Positions 46,601 to 57,444 of a DNA stretch of 64,000 nt are shown here, one piece after another. The stretch is from positions 62,001 to 126,000 of the forward strand of contig MU400565.1 of the NCBI GenBank assembly GCA_022578965.1, in the 5' to 3' direction. Source of the stretch: Xylaria sp. FL1777. Its lineage: Eukaryota; Ascomycota; Sordariomycetes; Xylariales; Xylariaceae. Below the pieces are notes generated by a model that saw only the letters and a program-made list of their open reading frames with translations, was not told where the DNA came from and did not search any database. The first letter of the stretch is position 1, and each line of letters starts with the position of its first letter. A program made the position numbers and the translations under genes.

Positions 46601-47677
46601 TATTAGGTTATGTACGTTGTCGGCCACATATCTTTCAATGAGTCGCTCTACTAGTGGCCCGGTTAGTTCCGTAGTAGCACCAAGCATCGAGAGCTGTTGA
46701 GTGTCGACCCCTTGAAATAGATCGATGGCATTCGTTACAGCCGTTTCCAAAGAGGCTCGCATAACATGCTCATCCTCTTCGGCGAAGAAGTTTTCCGTCG
46801 ATCGCGCGCCGTTCCGCCCATCAAAACTACCTCGTCGCCTCGGTAGACTACTAGCCCGAACCTTCTTCATAGCCGTCGCGATGGGCCCATCTGGCGCAGG
46901 GTCAGGAATGTGCGCCGCGGATGGTGGAGGAGGCAGTGGTTTGTCGAAGATTGTATTGAATTCTTTGAAGAGCTTCTCTAGACCGGAATGCATCTGCCTC
47001 GCGATGCTCGGGAAATTATTAAGAAGATCATGAAAGCTTTTGATGTCCTTCTTCCTCGGTAGACTTGGCTCGCCGTTCTCCAGGGCGGCGGCTTGCTTTG
47101 CTGCAGCGGCTTGCCTACTCGCCATGCCCTCGGTGAAAACGGCGCGGGGAATCTCGACCTCCTCCCAAGTGCCAACTAGAGGTCTAGATATGAAGTATAT
47201 GAGCCACTGCCGAGGCTCGATCGTATCGGCATGCCAGATCGTATCGGTCAAGAGCTGGGACTGGGTATGCGTCTTGAAGCCTAGAGACAGTTAGGTGCCG
47301 CACGCGCCCACATGAGCGCCGTCCGCGGGGAAGCACATACCCTTGTTGCTATAGACGAAGGCATCTTTAATGACCACACTGCGGCCATTGAGCGTGGTAT
47401 ACTGTTTGGCCTTGCCCCGCCACTCCCTCAGGTTGCCGACACCATCCTTCCCTCCCGCGACGACGAAGGGGTTGGGGATGCGCAGAACATGGCTCCCCAG
47501 AAAGTCTTCGGCTGCGACGACGTCGGACAGAGGCAAGCCGCTCTCGACTTCACGGGAGGTGAGGAGGAACTCGGTGGTCGGGACAAGGAGAATGTAATGG
47601 TGGACGGGCGTGCACTGGGTGGCGACGGAGCTCCCTGGCTTGAAGAAGGCGGCTAGGAAGGGGTTCAGGGGTTGCAT
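43613..47677 (-). CDS. VPS9-domain / ankyrin-repeat protein, putative Rab5-type GEF (three exons)
   Basis: Model: 47677-47341, 47280-44353, 44301-43613; 1317 aa. Intron 1 (60 bp) is GTATGT...CTCTAG; intron 2 (51 bp) is GTATTT...GAACAG with branch GCTGAC. Both keep frame, and the second restores NDLYDAARL across a frame that otherwise stops. The start MQPLNPFLAAFF has no upstream alternative. The N-terminal 120 residues look like an ordered domain. The VPS9 domain lies at about 330-500, with the hallmark NADTLVSLLLFVVIRAG and a GEMGY segment. A Ser-rich linker and ankyrin repeats follow (about 680-900, e.g. NTLLHIV and TALMVASKYGRFDMVRAL). A charged coiled coil lies near the C-terminus (about 1180-1220). 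VPS9 proteins load GTP on Rab5/Vps21-type GTPases at endosomes; that role is inferred. Confidence 0.85.
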
Positions 47678-48806
47678 TCAGGCAGCTGCTGTGCGCCGAG
47701 GGCGATCGGAAGCCGGCGTCGTGTGCGGTTCGCATGGGATACAGGACGCCTGGTGAACAGAGGCAGAGGCAGAAGCAGGGGCAGAGGCGCGCTGCTGTTC
47801 ATCAGGGGATTCTCGATTTGGAAGCTTGGCTGGAGGCTATGGTGAGACGCGCAGGGTCGCAATTATCATCGCCGAACAGATGACGGGTAGTATGTATGTT
47901 GACGGTGCGGCGCAGTGCAGTGAGTACAGATACTACCTAGTAAATGGAAAGTCGAGTGAGAAAGTAAGGTGATGGCGAGTTGAGGTATGTAGCCGTGTAG
48001 CGAACCTGGCCAGAAAGCTAACCGCAAAGACGAATCGTTGGCGCATTGAGGAAGAGCCAAGGTTGGCTGGCTGATGCTGGCATGCTGCTACCTGCTGTAG
48101 GTAGCTTACCTACCTACCTATCTAAGTACCTATCTTGATTGGGACGCCCGGGATCTGACATGACACCAGATAGCAGTTGTAACAGCAGATCTCGCTCCAG
48201 CCTGTAAGGACCGGTACTAGCTACCTTAGTAGCATCCCAGTTCCATGACCTCTAGTGGGTCTGCCAAAGCACTACTCAGGTACTTACCAACTACAGACGC
48301 TTACGCATAAACTCTATCTAGGTGCTACCTGGGTACTTTACACGTATATACCAACCAAGGAACCAAATTAAATAGAAAAACCAAGGAAGATTTGATGTAT
48401 ATGGATTAAAGTAATAGGATTATAATCGTATTGCTTAAGTATTTTTAACGATTTCTCTTAGTTGTGTGGTTAGTCCTTAAAGTAGTACCGGTAGTCGTGT
48501 TTTAGCAGATGTCGGCATATCTACCTAGGTAACTAACTTACCTATGTAGGTATGGCCCAAACAGTTTACACGTGAATGTTGTTGCTTACCTAACCCACTG
48601 TAGGTACCAAAGGATACCTAATTCTTTCAGACACTTCCTGTCAGAACAAGATGTATATTGAGCTTACATCATGGCAATATACTCTCAAGTATAGTAGGTC
48701 TGTAGGTCTCACTCATAGGTACTCGGGTAGGTACTTATCTATAGGCCGTCGCTCAACTCCGACATCCCTCGTCTACCTACATAGTTGACAAACAATTGGA
48801 AGTCAA
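47678..48806. other. Intergenic with TACCTA motifs
   Basis: About 1.1 kb, holding the 5' region of the VPS9 gene and the 3' region of the methyltransferase gene. Contains TAGGTAGCTTACCTACCTAC at about 48098-48117 and related motifs near 48.53 and 48.73 kb. No gene called. Confidence 0.5.
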
Positions 48807-49544
48807 TCAATCCTTGATGGTTCCCATTAACAGGAAAGTAGGTCTGATTAACTCAACATCCCAGCCTGGGTTATCATTCAGCTCCTCTTCCGAAGGGCAC
48901 CATTCCACAAAATCCGTCAACCGAAAACCAGAACTCAGCAACAGATTAACATATGTGCCCATTGTCCGGTGTTGTTTGCGCACACCCTCCACAAACCAAG
49001 TCCTCGTCCGCATTCCCTCTCGTTGATAAGCGTCAATCTGCCACGCCTTCCGCCCCGTATCCTGATCTACCACCACCAGGCTCGGCGTAGTCGGCGCCGT
49101 GAACAGCGGATGCTCAACTGAGAACACGAGACGGCCACCGCGTCTCAAGCTCTTGCTAATCTCGGCCACCAATCTCGGGAGACTGGCGAGGTAGTGGAAC
49201 GTGAGCGAGCTAAACACGACATCGTATTCCTCCTTGGGAAGCGTGAGGTCCTCGAGGTCTGCCTTCTCGTACGCGATAGCGTCGTCGGACGTCATGCTGC
49301 GCGCCTTATCTAGCATTTTAACAGATATGTCGATACCGCGCACACGCGCAGCACCCTCAGAGCGCGCATGACGCGAGAACCACCCGAATCCACACCCGAG
49401 ATCGAGTACCCGGGCGCCTCTAAGGTCGGGCAACATCTCGCGTAGACGTGGCCACTCGGGTGCGCCATCCAGCCCTTTAGTCTGTCGATCGAGCTTGATA
49501 TAGTTCTCGAAAAACTCGTTACGGTCGTAGATGTTTTGCGACAT
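48807..49544 (-). CDS. Class I SAM-dependent methyltransferase, 245 aa
   Basis: Single exon. Motif I is complete: VLDLGCGFGWFS at residues 46-57, the SAM-binding Gly-rich loop. It is followed by an acidic end of strand 2 (RGIDIS), AYEKADLEDL (motif II region), the post-II strand YDVVFSSLTFHYL and LRRGGRLVFSVEHPLF (motif III). This is the full Methyltransf_11/25 pattern. The C-terminal half (WQIDAYQREGMRTRTWFVEGVRKQHRT) is a cap that should decide substrate. The family methylates small molecules; substrate is unknown. The start MSQNIYDRNEFF fits the family, which often begins with a Q/N-x-YD-x-F segment. Confidence 0.9.
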   Translation of the reverse strand: MSQNIYDRNEFFENYIKLDRQTKGLDGAPEWPRLREMLPDLRGARVLDLGCGFGWFSRHARSEGAARVRGIDISVKMLDKARSMTSDDAIAYEKADLEDLTLPKEEYDVVFSSLTFHYLASLPRLVAEISKSLRRGGRLVFSVEHPLFTAPTTPSLVVVDQDTGRKAWQIDAYQREGMRTRTWFVEGVRKQHRTMGTYVNLLLSSGFRLTDFVEWCPSEEELNDNPGWDVELIRPTFLLMGTIKD

Positions 49545-51425
49545 GTTAGACTTGATAGAAGCGAGTCACTCCTACGCTTTATCACTAAAGTAGTCACGCA
49601 GACTGAAGTTTAATGAGTTTCCAGGGCGCAGAATGAATTCCCTGATCTAGCACTTAGACGACAAACGACACGGTAGAATTCTCTCGAGTCTGATATCTCA
49701 TGACTACAAGCATTCCTTTTTCATGCACTATATAGTCAGAACTGATCCCTTAGCTCCTAGTATGTGAACACAACTAGCCTTAACCGTCTATAGCTACCCC
49801 ACCTTGTTGTAGTTAGAATGCCGGCGTGAGTCATCTCAGGCCAACTTCGTCAGTTAACTCTTCAATTTCTCACGCCACTTTGCAACAGTGATTGCAGGGA
49901 AAGACCTTACCATTCATTCTCCTTGGCTCGTAGTAGAGAGAGTTATTTCTTGTTCGAGAGACCCTGCTCACAAGTGCCCGCCAAGAATCCACGGGCTCCA
50001 AACAAGAAAAGAGTTGTGGTGAAAAGCTTACAAGCTTAATTAACCCTAAAAATAACAATTAAGTAAGTAGTTATAATAATTCAGCCTTACTTAAGTATTC
50101 AGAAGTGCTACTATTCTCAACTTTTGCAGGTTGACCTATTAAAGGAGAGACCACACAGGTATAGTAGGTACTAGTATAACGCATATAGTTGCCCTGCCAA
50201 AACCTAACATCCAACTTGCCAGCCTATTAGTACTATTTACCAACACAAATGTAGCTGGTATGCAGACTAATGACTATGATTATCATCACTATAAAGACAC
50301 ATACAACCTATGTGCTGCTGCCTAGCTTCAATTTATCACACATGCTTTTTCTTCTTCCCTTTTTAACCCCTTAACTCGCTCTATATACATTCAAATCGTC
50401 CTCACCCACCACTCTATGCCATGCATTCAAGACTGGGTGACCGGCGTCTATTCGAATTCACCACTGCCACCACTGACTCCCACTTAGCGTTTAGGGCAAT
50501 TGTGACATCTCGATCCACGACTATATTTTCTAATCAATTTCCACAAATTGCTCTGTCCACTTCGCTTCTCCTTCCCTAAGCTTCTTCTCTAACGCACCAC
50601 TCGTGATGTACTACAACCTCAAGCGACGAGCTCCCGAAGAGCCCTCTAAAGCACGTTGATGATCTAGAAAAGCTAGAAAAAGGCGTGATATGGCGTTCTC
50701 TCTCCAAATAGGAGCTATAGAACACAGAACTAGCTCTATTCTATTATTTCATGGTTATCTAAAAGAGCTGAATCTGTAGGTAGTTACATCGACCTTGGTA
50801 TGTACGTCTTTGGTATAACCGCAATGCAGCTAATCTAAGGTATCTAGTATCGACCCCTAGTTAGATAATTGCTGCTCACTGCGTATACTTAACCCTAAAA
50901 GAGCAAGAATTCTAAGTTTTCGAAGAGTAAAGTAAGGCGCCTAATTCCCCCAATTTTGCTATTGAATAAAAACGAAGTACGCAATTAATGATACAAGATG
51001 CTTAGGATCGCTAGTTTATTATTTGGCATCTTTCGATTTAAAGTGCCCGATATGATCAACCGCAAACCGCTATCTGCCGTACCCGCCTAACTTAACCTCA
51101 ATTTACACAGTACTTTTTCATTGGCAATGCAGTTTAAGTGACTTTCGCATGCAAGAACACAGAAATCGCCTCCGGAGCTCTTTTAGTGTCTTCAATACAC
51201 TCTGAAAAACGCTAATCACTTAATTGTAGACATATCCGAACTAGATAGATAACTAAGATGGAGCTGGAAAAGGACAGAGAGGGTAGCAGAAGCCTGTGTC
51301 GCCCGCCCCCCTATTTCCTGCATCCATGCAACACTTCAGCTCCAAACAAGGTAGCGACCGTACTTCCTTACAGATGACCAACAAAGGAGAGTCCCCACTA
51401 CTAAATCCAACTCCCCTGCCCGTTC
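49545..51425. other. Intergenic, no gene seen
   Basis: About 1.9 kb between two minus-strand genes. Only a 62-codon frame at 49870-50058 (minus), without domain. No RNA gene or repeat stands out. Confidence 0.5.
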
Positions 51426-53096
51426 CTACTTAGCCTCTAAATACCACCCACCTAGATATTCAAGGATGCCCTCCCAGCGCGGTAGCTCGCAGGTTAGAGC
51501 AATATACAGATCCGGCCGAACAAGCACCAGCCTGCCCTCCCCCTCCCCGTCTTTCTCAATGCCATATCTGCCCTTGAGCTCGCCGACTTGGTCCAAGCCC
51601 TGATTGTCAAAGCCGAACTCCTGCTCGCGGCGGTCCGATATCAGATACACGCACACGTGATCAGGGAAGCGCTGGGCGATGACGTCGCGGATTCGAGCGG
51701 CGAGCGCGATTTGCGCCGGCTTCCTCTCGGGAGACAAGTCGGGGACCACGAGCAGCGTGAACTGCGGGCGGCGATAGATGTCGTAGGCGTGGAGCTGGGG
51801 GGAGACGGTGAGTAGCGCGTCGGGTGCGCGGGTGCCCGGCTTCGGGCCGGCGACGGGGTTATCCTGGTACATGCGGGGTAAGAGGGGGGTGACGATCTTG
51901 GTGTAGTTGTGGGCCAGGCCGGAGACGAGGGTCACGGTGTCCTTCTCCCAGTTCGGCACCTGCGTGAGTTGGAGGCGGTCCGCGGGCTCGATCCCGAAGC
52001 CCATGACGATCTTGTGTGTGGCGGCCGCGCCGGCGCTGATCTGCTCGCCGATGGGCTTGCGCTCTCCCTCGTAGGTGTCGAGGATGTCGGGTGATGCCTG
52101 CCCCTTGAAGACGGCTGCCAGCTTCCACCCTAGGTTGAAGGCGTCCTGCATGCAGCCGTTCATGCCCTGGCCCCCTGCCGGCGAGTGAACGTGGCTCGCA
52201 TCGCCGCAGATGAGCACCCGGCCGGCGCGGTACCTTGCAGCGATGTTGTTGCGCACCTGCCAGGCAGTTGACCACTCAACCTCACCGACCTTGAAGCCGA
52301 TGCCAAGTTTGTCGGCGACTTCTTGAAAGACTTGCTGCCTGTCTTCCCTGTTGACAAGTTCGCCAGTGGGCTCGCTCATGTAGACGCGATAGAGCTCCTT
52401 TCCGGGCATGCGTGAGATATTCATGAAGAGGTTGGTGTTGAAGAAGTAGTGCAACCAATTGTCGTCAAAGTTAACGTTAGTCAGGTGTACGTCCATCATG
52501 GCCATGGAGACGATATGGCGCCCGGGGAAGTCTATCCCGGCAGCCTCACGGACAAAGCTTCTGACGCCATCGCATCCCACCACCCAAGGATAGCTGACCT
52601 TTTCAGTCGTCCCATTGGGTAGCTGGATCGTAGCTGTGGCTCTGCCATTAGCCTCTGCCTCGTCTGGAGTAGACAGGCCAACGAGTTGAGTCGAGTACTC
52701 CGGTAGAACTCCATGGGTGGCAAAGAGATGGTTTCTCAAGACCTGCTCGAAACTATTCTGGCTGATCTTATAGTAAAAGGGGTATCTTGTCGGTAGACCT
52801 CGGTAGTCATTTTTTGGACACTTCTCTGGGGGGATGCCTGGAAAGTTGTAAATGTTTCCAGGGCACTCAAGGCAGACCTCCTTCAATCGGTAGCTAATGG
52901 ACATGTGATCAAACATTTCCATCGTACGAGCGTGGACGGTAAAGGCTCGGGCTGTATGCGGCGGACCCTCGCGTTTCTCGATGATACGCACGGGGATTTG
53001 ACGGCGAAGAAGCTCATAGCACAGGATGAGGCCCGAAGGACCTCCTCCTACTATGAGAATCTCATCAGAGTGTTTAATATCTGTAGATTCACTCAT
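51426..53096 (-). CDS. FAD-dependent aromatic monooxygenase, 556 aa
   Basis: Single exon. The N-terminal Rossmann motif is ILIVGGGPSGLILCYEL (GxGxxG at about 17-22) with the acidic strand-2 end RIIEKRE. The DG motif is WVVGCDGVRSFVRE (about residues 172-185). The GD motif is RVLICGDASHVHSPAGGQG (about 293-311) followed by MNGCMQDAFNLGWKLAAV. This is the group A flavoprotein hydroxylase pattern (phenol 2-monooxygenase / PHBH-like). The C-terminal thioredoxin-like domain ends with LVLVRPDLYIALT, as in the phenol hydroxylase dimerisation domain. These enzymes use NAD(P)H and O2 to hydroxylate phenolic rings. Substrate is unknown. GC is noticeably high in the C-terminal half. Confidence 0.92.
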   Translation of the reverse strand: MSESTDIKHSDEILIVGGGPSGLILCYELLRRQIPVRIIEKREGPPHTARAFTVHARTMEMFDHMSISYRLKEVCLECPGNIYNFPGIPPEKCPKNDYRGLPTRYPFYYKISQNSFEQVLRNHLFATHGVLPEYSTQLVGLSTPDEAEANGRATATIQLPNGTTEKVSYPWVVGCDGVRSFVREAAGIDFPGRHIVSMAMMDVHLTNVNFDDNWLHYFFNTNLFMNISRMPGKELYRVYMSEPTGELVNREDRQQVFQEVADKLGIGFKVGEVEWSTAWQVRNNIAARYRAGRVLICGDASHVHSPAGGQGMNGCMQDAFNLGWKLAAVFKGQASPDILDTYEGERKPIGEQISAGAAATHKIVMGFGIEPADRLQLTQVPNWEKDTVTLVSGLAHNYTKIVTPLLPRMYQDNPVAGPKPGTRAPDALLTVSPQLHAYDIYRRPQFTLLVVPDLSPERKPAQIALAARIRDVIAQRFPDHVCVYLISDRREQEFGFDNQGLDQVGELKGRYGIEKDGEGEGRLVLVRPDLYIALTCELPRWEGILEYLGGWYLEAK

Positions 53097-54549
53097 TGTC
53101 GACGACTGATAGATGAATTATACAACTGAATGTTATCTTTCGTTTAGTTTTCTAGGTCTCGAGCTATCTTCTTATGGTCGTGTAAAGATGGCGACTCACG
53201 AACTTCATATGATCATATGGCCGAGATGATAGAGCGTATAACCCGTATAAGTATACGATTTACATTCTTGTCGATATCTCCGCAATAGGCGACTTTGGAA
53301 CAGCTTACTCTTTCGGCGAAGGTAGGTGCATGAACTCATTCTCTTCCTAGATAATTCCGTCGTCTTTTCTCCGAAAAAAGATTCTGAGGGATTTCACACC
53401 GTAGTTTCAGAGGTTAGTATGAAACGACTACTGCTGCATGAAGGTCAGCCTCGACATTAGTGTGAAAGCAGCATCTGTCCAGCCGTAGTGCATGTTCATC
53501 TGCAGAATGACGATTTTATTATAAATCACGTGTCCTTTCCCCCTAAGCCAATACCATTCAATAGGTATAAAACCTCAGGTATATATCTAGGTATTATTTA
53601 CATAAAAGCGTCAATGATCAGCTTGACCTGGCTCATTTTCCCACGCTCACTGTTTTCCTCATGTATTGACTCTATATCTCGGACCCTCAGTCCCAGCAAG
53701 TATTTGTTTGGAATTCCGACTCGGAATTACGGTGCTCGGGGGAAAGGTGCTTTGCGTTTATCAGATCTTTGTCATTGCATTAATCGCGGGGCCAACGATG
53801 CAGACAAACGCGCATATATAAATTGCCGAGAAAAAGCTGGGGTTTAGCGCAATTCGAAATTACTAGTTGCCGAGCAAATCCGGGGCTTAGCGTCAGCTAT
53901 ACTTACAATTAGGTACCTGGTACGCATACCTTACTGCGTAGGTGTATGTGCGCAGTAGTCAGCAGGTTGGCGGACGAATGGAAAACCGGAGCAAAGGGTA
54001 AGCAGAAGTAACCATCCACTGTTATAAAACTGGAACAGAGCAGCTTTCATAGTACACTCCCTGGAATTATATTATTAAAGATAGTGTTAGATACTACGGT
54101 TATTACTTAACGTAGATAAAGGCGTACCTGGTAAGTATTCCATGCAGTAATGTGCCTCAGTGGATTCTTTGGCCCCCGGCCCTCCCGCACTAATATCCGT
54201 TGCCGGAACAAAGAACATGTATATACTACTTCTGTACCACGACTTTGGCAGCCAGAGCCTAGTACGACATATGTAGCTTTCAAGTAAAATGCAGCCTCTC
54301 GTATGCCTTAGTAGTATCGGCTACCGAGTATCGACGTGCGCCTTGTACCGGAACCATTGATCTTTTGTTACTCGGAAGATTCACAAAGCAGTGCTTGTCT
54401 CACACGAGTAATACAAAGCAGAAACTTTTGATACGCCTCATTCTACTTATACTACACTGTAAAATGGGGTTTCATATCTCATTCACCATGCTGATCGACG
54501 ATTTCCGGCCTAATATCTCATTAGAGCAGTTCGGAATAGACATTCATCA
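53097..54549. other. Divergent intergenic region
   Basis: About 1.45 kb between the monooxygenase (minus) and the kinase (plus). It has one 119-codon plus frame (53488-53847) with no domain, not called. Both promoters should lie here. Confidence 0.5.
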
Positions 54550-55808
54550 ATGGCGGGTGTTTTGGAAATTGCCCAGAAGATAGAAACTTATTTTGCGACA
54601 GATAAGTTCTGGGAGTATGAGCGAACGTTAGGCCATGGCTCATTCGGCCTAGTAGTCCTCCTGAGCCAGAAGGGACGAGGGTCAGCCGGATTTCGAATGG
54701 TAGTAAAAGTCGCATTGCAATATGGGAAGAACGAGTTGCGAGAGGAAATAGACTGGTTAGAGGTTCGATCTACCATACAACACCCACACAACTTATGGAG
54801 ATTTTACTAAATTGGCAGAAATAAAGAAAGTAAATGGAGCCATGCATATTGCTAGACTGATTGCGTCGTCCGATCCCGACTTCCCAAATCTAAACAACAA
54901 TCGGTTCCCCCCGATGTCCTGGGTGTTCGACACGTTGGCGGGAATTCAAGGACCGATAGTTGCCATGGAGTATATCGACGGTGGCAACTTGCTAGCTCTT
55001 TTCTATCGAATGGAGGAGGCGGGGGTTCATATGCCTAACAGAATACTTTGGTCTATATTCCTCTGCAGTAAGTCTTCCTATTTACTTCCTATATTATAAT
55101 GTAGTGCTATCTTAAGAGACTCGTAGATAGACTAATACCTTCATCAAAGTGATCCGAGCATGCATTGGAATGGCATATCCTATTGGAGCACCACTCACTA
55201 GTACAACATCAACTCTTGAAACCATTCCGTCTAGGACGCCACCGGGCCCCCTTAAACATAATGACATTGCATTGAGAAATATGATGGTGGGAACAGCAGT
55301 AGAAGAAGGAGAGCATAAGATAGGAACAGTATTCAAATTGATCGACTTTGGTATGGCGCATCGCGCTGATCCGGCATCACCAGACAACCTATTCGCGATC
55401 GCTGAGGTGCTTATAAACAACCCCTGATCCCATTTTTTTGATTTAGAATTCTCTCGCTGACTTTATTTCTCGTCAAAATAGGTCTTGGCTTCTTTTATCA
55501 CGATGAAGACGTACCCGATTAAGAATAAAGAAGCTATGTACCAAGGTTCCCGGACCAGAGGCGGGTACCTCCTGCTTACACCACAGGGGATCCCTTTCCC
55601 GTGGTTAGACCCAGCCCTCGCCGGTCTTATGGCTCAATGCCTGTATATACTCCCGGATAGGCGACCTAGTTTACAGGAAGCCCTTGCCCGCGCTAGCTAT
55701 GCGGTGCTAAGAAAACCCTCAAACATGTATCCTAACCCTCAAGAGGAAACTGATGAAGTGATTAAGAATTTTGTGCAAAAGTCTGTACTCATCTATCGAG
55801 GAATTTAA
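54550..55808 (+). CDS. Small fungal protein kinase-like gene (four exons, two weak donors)
   Basis: Model: 54550-54762, 54827-55067, 55150-55406, 55482-55808; 345 aa. Frame is kept at every join. The Gly loop is LGHGSFGLV (27-35), the likely ATP lysine is K53 (VVKVAL), and a helix-C acidic segment is EEIDWLE. The catalytic segment is HND at 188-190 with RN at 194-195, and DFG lies at 217-219. The kinase core therefore looks complete, although HRD is HND and the C-lobe is short. Donors of introns 1 (GTTCGA) and 3 (GTGCTT) are far from consensus, while intron 2 has GTAAGT; branch sites CTAA/CTGAC are present. Either these introns splice poorly or the gene is starting to decay. Small kinases of this form are numerous in fungal accessory regions; targets are unknown. 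Confidence 0.65.
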
Positions 55809-56582
55809 TATTTGGTTAACTAAGACGGTATAATAGTTATATCCTTAATGCTAGCCCTGGAAATTAGGGCATCCGGATTCAATCATAGGAACACATACCA
55901 GTGCCTCAAGACATTAACTACGGTACGTACGCACTCGCCTATGTTGTTATTGGGAAATTAACACACACTAAATAACATGTAGGTCACTTTTTTAGGCCTA
56001 GAAAAAGATTGTGCCTCGAATGCACGGGTATGAGATATATTAGCGGCTATAACTTTACTACATATATTAGGCTTCGCCTTCCAACTTCTTATTCCAGCTC
56101 TGTTATCTCATAACTTTCTACTAGCCAGGGATATACTGTAGATTTAAAAGATACAAATAGATTACTAATCTCTGTCTCTGCAAATATTCAGTGTAACTCA
56201 GACTGTGGACGTATAATGATAGTGAGAGCCAGGGGGACTTTGCACGCTACAGCAGGTAAACGACAGTTATGATTGTAGCAGGTGGCTCCTCGGTAACCTG
56301 GGTGCAGCTCGGTCTCAAATAATATTTCATCTTACTCCTTTCTCCCCCTTAGCCCTTCTATGCCGCCTACTCTTCAGGGTGCTGTTTTTCTCTTCATCAA
56401 AATATTATTTTATCAGGTTTATCAAATTTATGTAGCGTCACTAAAAATACACATACACTTGCCTGAGCCATTCAGGAGAAAGCAACTGCAAAGCGAAAAT
56501 TCAAATTTGAAACGACTCTATAGATAGCGAATGTTACAACAGATAATACGTACTGCCAAAATCTCTATTCACCCAGCTCCCC
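55809..56582. other. Intergenic between convergent genes
   Basis: About 770 bp, 3' regions of the kinase and hydrolase genes. Nothing recognised. Confidence 0.45.
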
Positions 56583-57444
56583 TTACAGCGACGCAACATG
56601 AAGAACCCAGTCAACCACCAAGTCAAGGTGGCCAATAGTAGGGCAATGACCAGCCTTGATGCTCGTCACATCCACCTTTTTCCCCGTCTCCGCCTCGATC
56701 ATGTCGATCTCCTTCCTTTGAATGTCCGGGGTGATGACCTTGTCTTCTGAGCAGAGAAGGTAGGACACAGGGACGTCCTTATACCCAGCATGCGTGAGCG
56801 GGTTCGTGAAGCTTATCGCCGAATGGTGGGCGAATTGTGTGTGATAATACAACGCAGTCTCCCTTGATACATCGGAAAAGCTGTAGGCGACGCTGACCTC
56901 GGGATCCGACTGGCGCATATAGCCCTTCTCCTGAAATTTCTCAAGTCAGAAATGGCTGCGATACTTACGTAGGCACACACGGCGGGTGAGATAATGATTA
57001 TGTACTAACATCGATTTCTATCCCTGTAGGCTCGTCTGCAGCTGGCGGTGGACGCACTTCAGAAGCCGAGTGACCCGGGGTTGTCAAGAGGACAGTGTTG
57101 TACGCGAGTCTCACTAGGCCTCCTTTCTTTCCTTGCTTCTTCCTCTCTTCAACGGAGAGGCCCTTGGTGCTCTCTGTCGCTGGCATGCCGCCGTAGGAAT
57201 GCGCGATGAGGATGATCTCTCTCCCCTGGTCCGCGAGGGCTTCGATTTCTTTCGCAATGAGAGCAGCATCATCGTACATGGTGGCGGGCGGCGTGTCTCT
57301 TCCTAGGCCTGGGCCGAGGCCAACAGTTGCAAGGTGCAAAGCCTTGATGTCGTATCCATGGCCCTTGACCCGTTCGACGATGTTGTCGTAGAGTTGTGCG
57401 GGGGCGAAGGAGCCGGTGGAGATGAGGAAGTAAGGCTTAGACAT
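56583..57444 (-). CDS. Alpha/beta hydrolase, 260 aa (two exons)
   Basis: Model: 57444-57010 and 56930-56583. The 79-bp intron is GTTAGT...TTTCAG with branch TTCTGAC; frame is kept (IEID|EKGYM). The ATG at 57444 has context CCAAAATGTC and starts MSKPYFLISTGSFAP, the usual first strand of the family. Upstream in-frame Mets (to 57549) precede the fold and are unlikely. The catalytic triad is visible: Ser83 in AHSYGG, Asp208 in CSEDKVITP and His240 in AGHCPTIGH. This is the AB_hydrolase_6-type small fungal enzyme family, with members that act on esters or lactones; substrate unknown. The GTAAGT inside the intron (about 56967) leaves open an alternative splice form. Confidence 0.88.

Noticed and set aside
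53488..53847. 119-codon plus-strand frame upstream of the kinase
   Set aside because: No recognisable domain; composition is that of flanking noncoding DNA.
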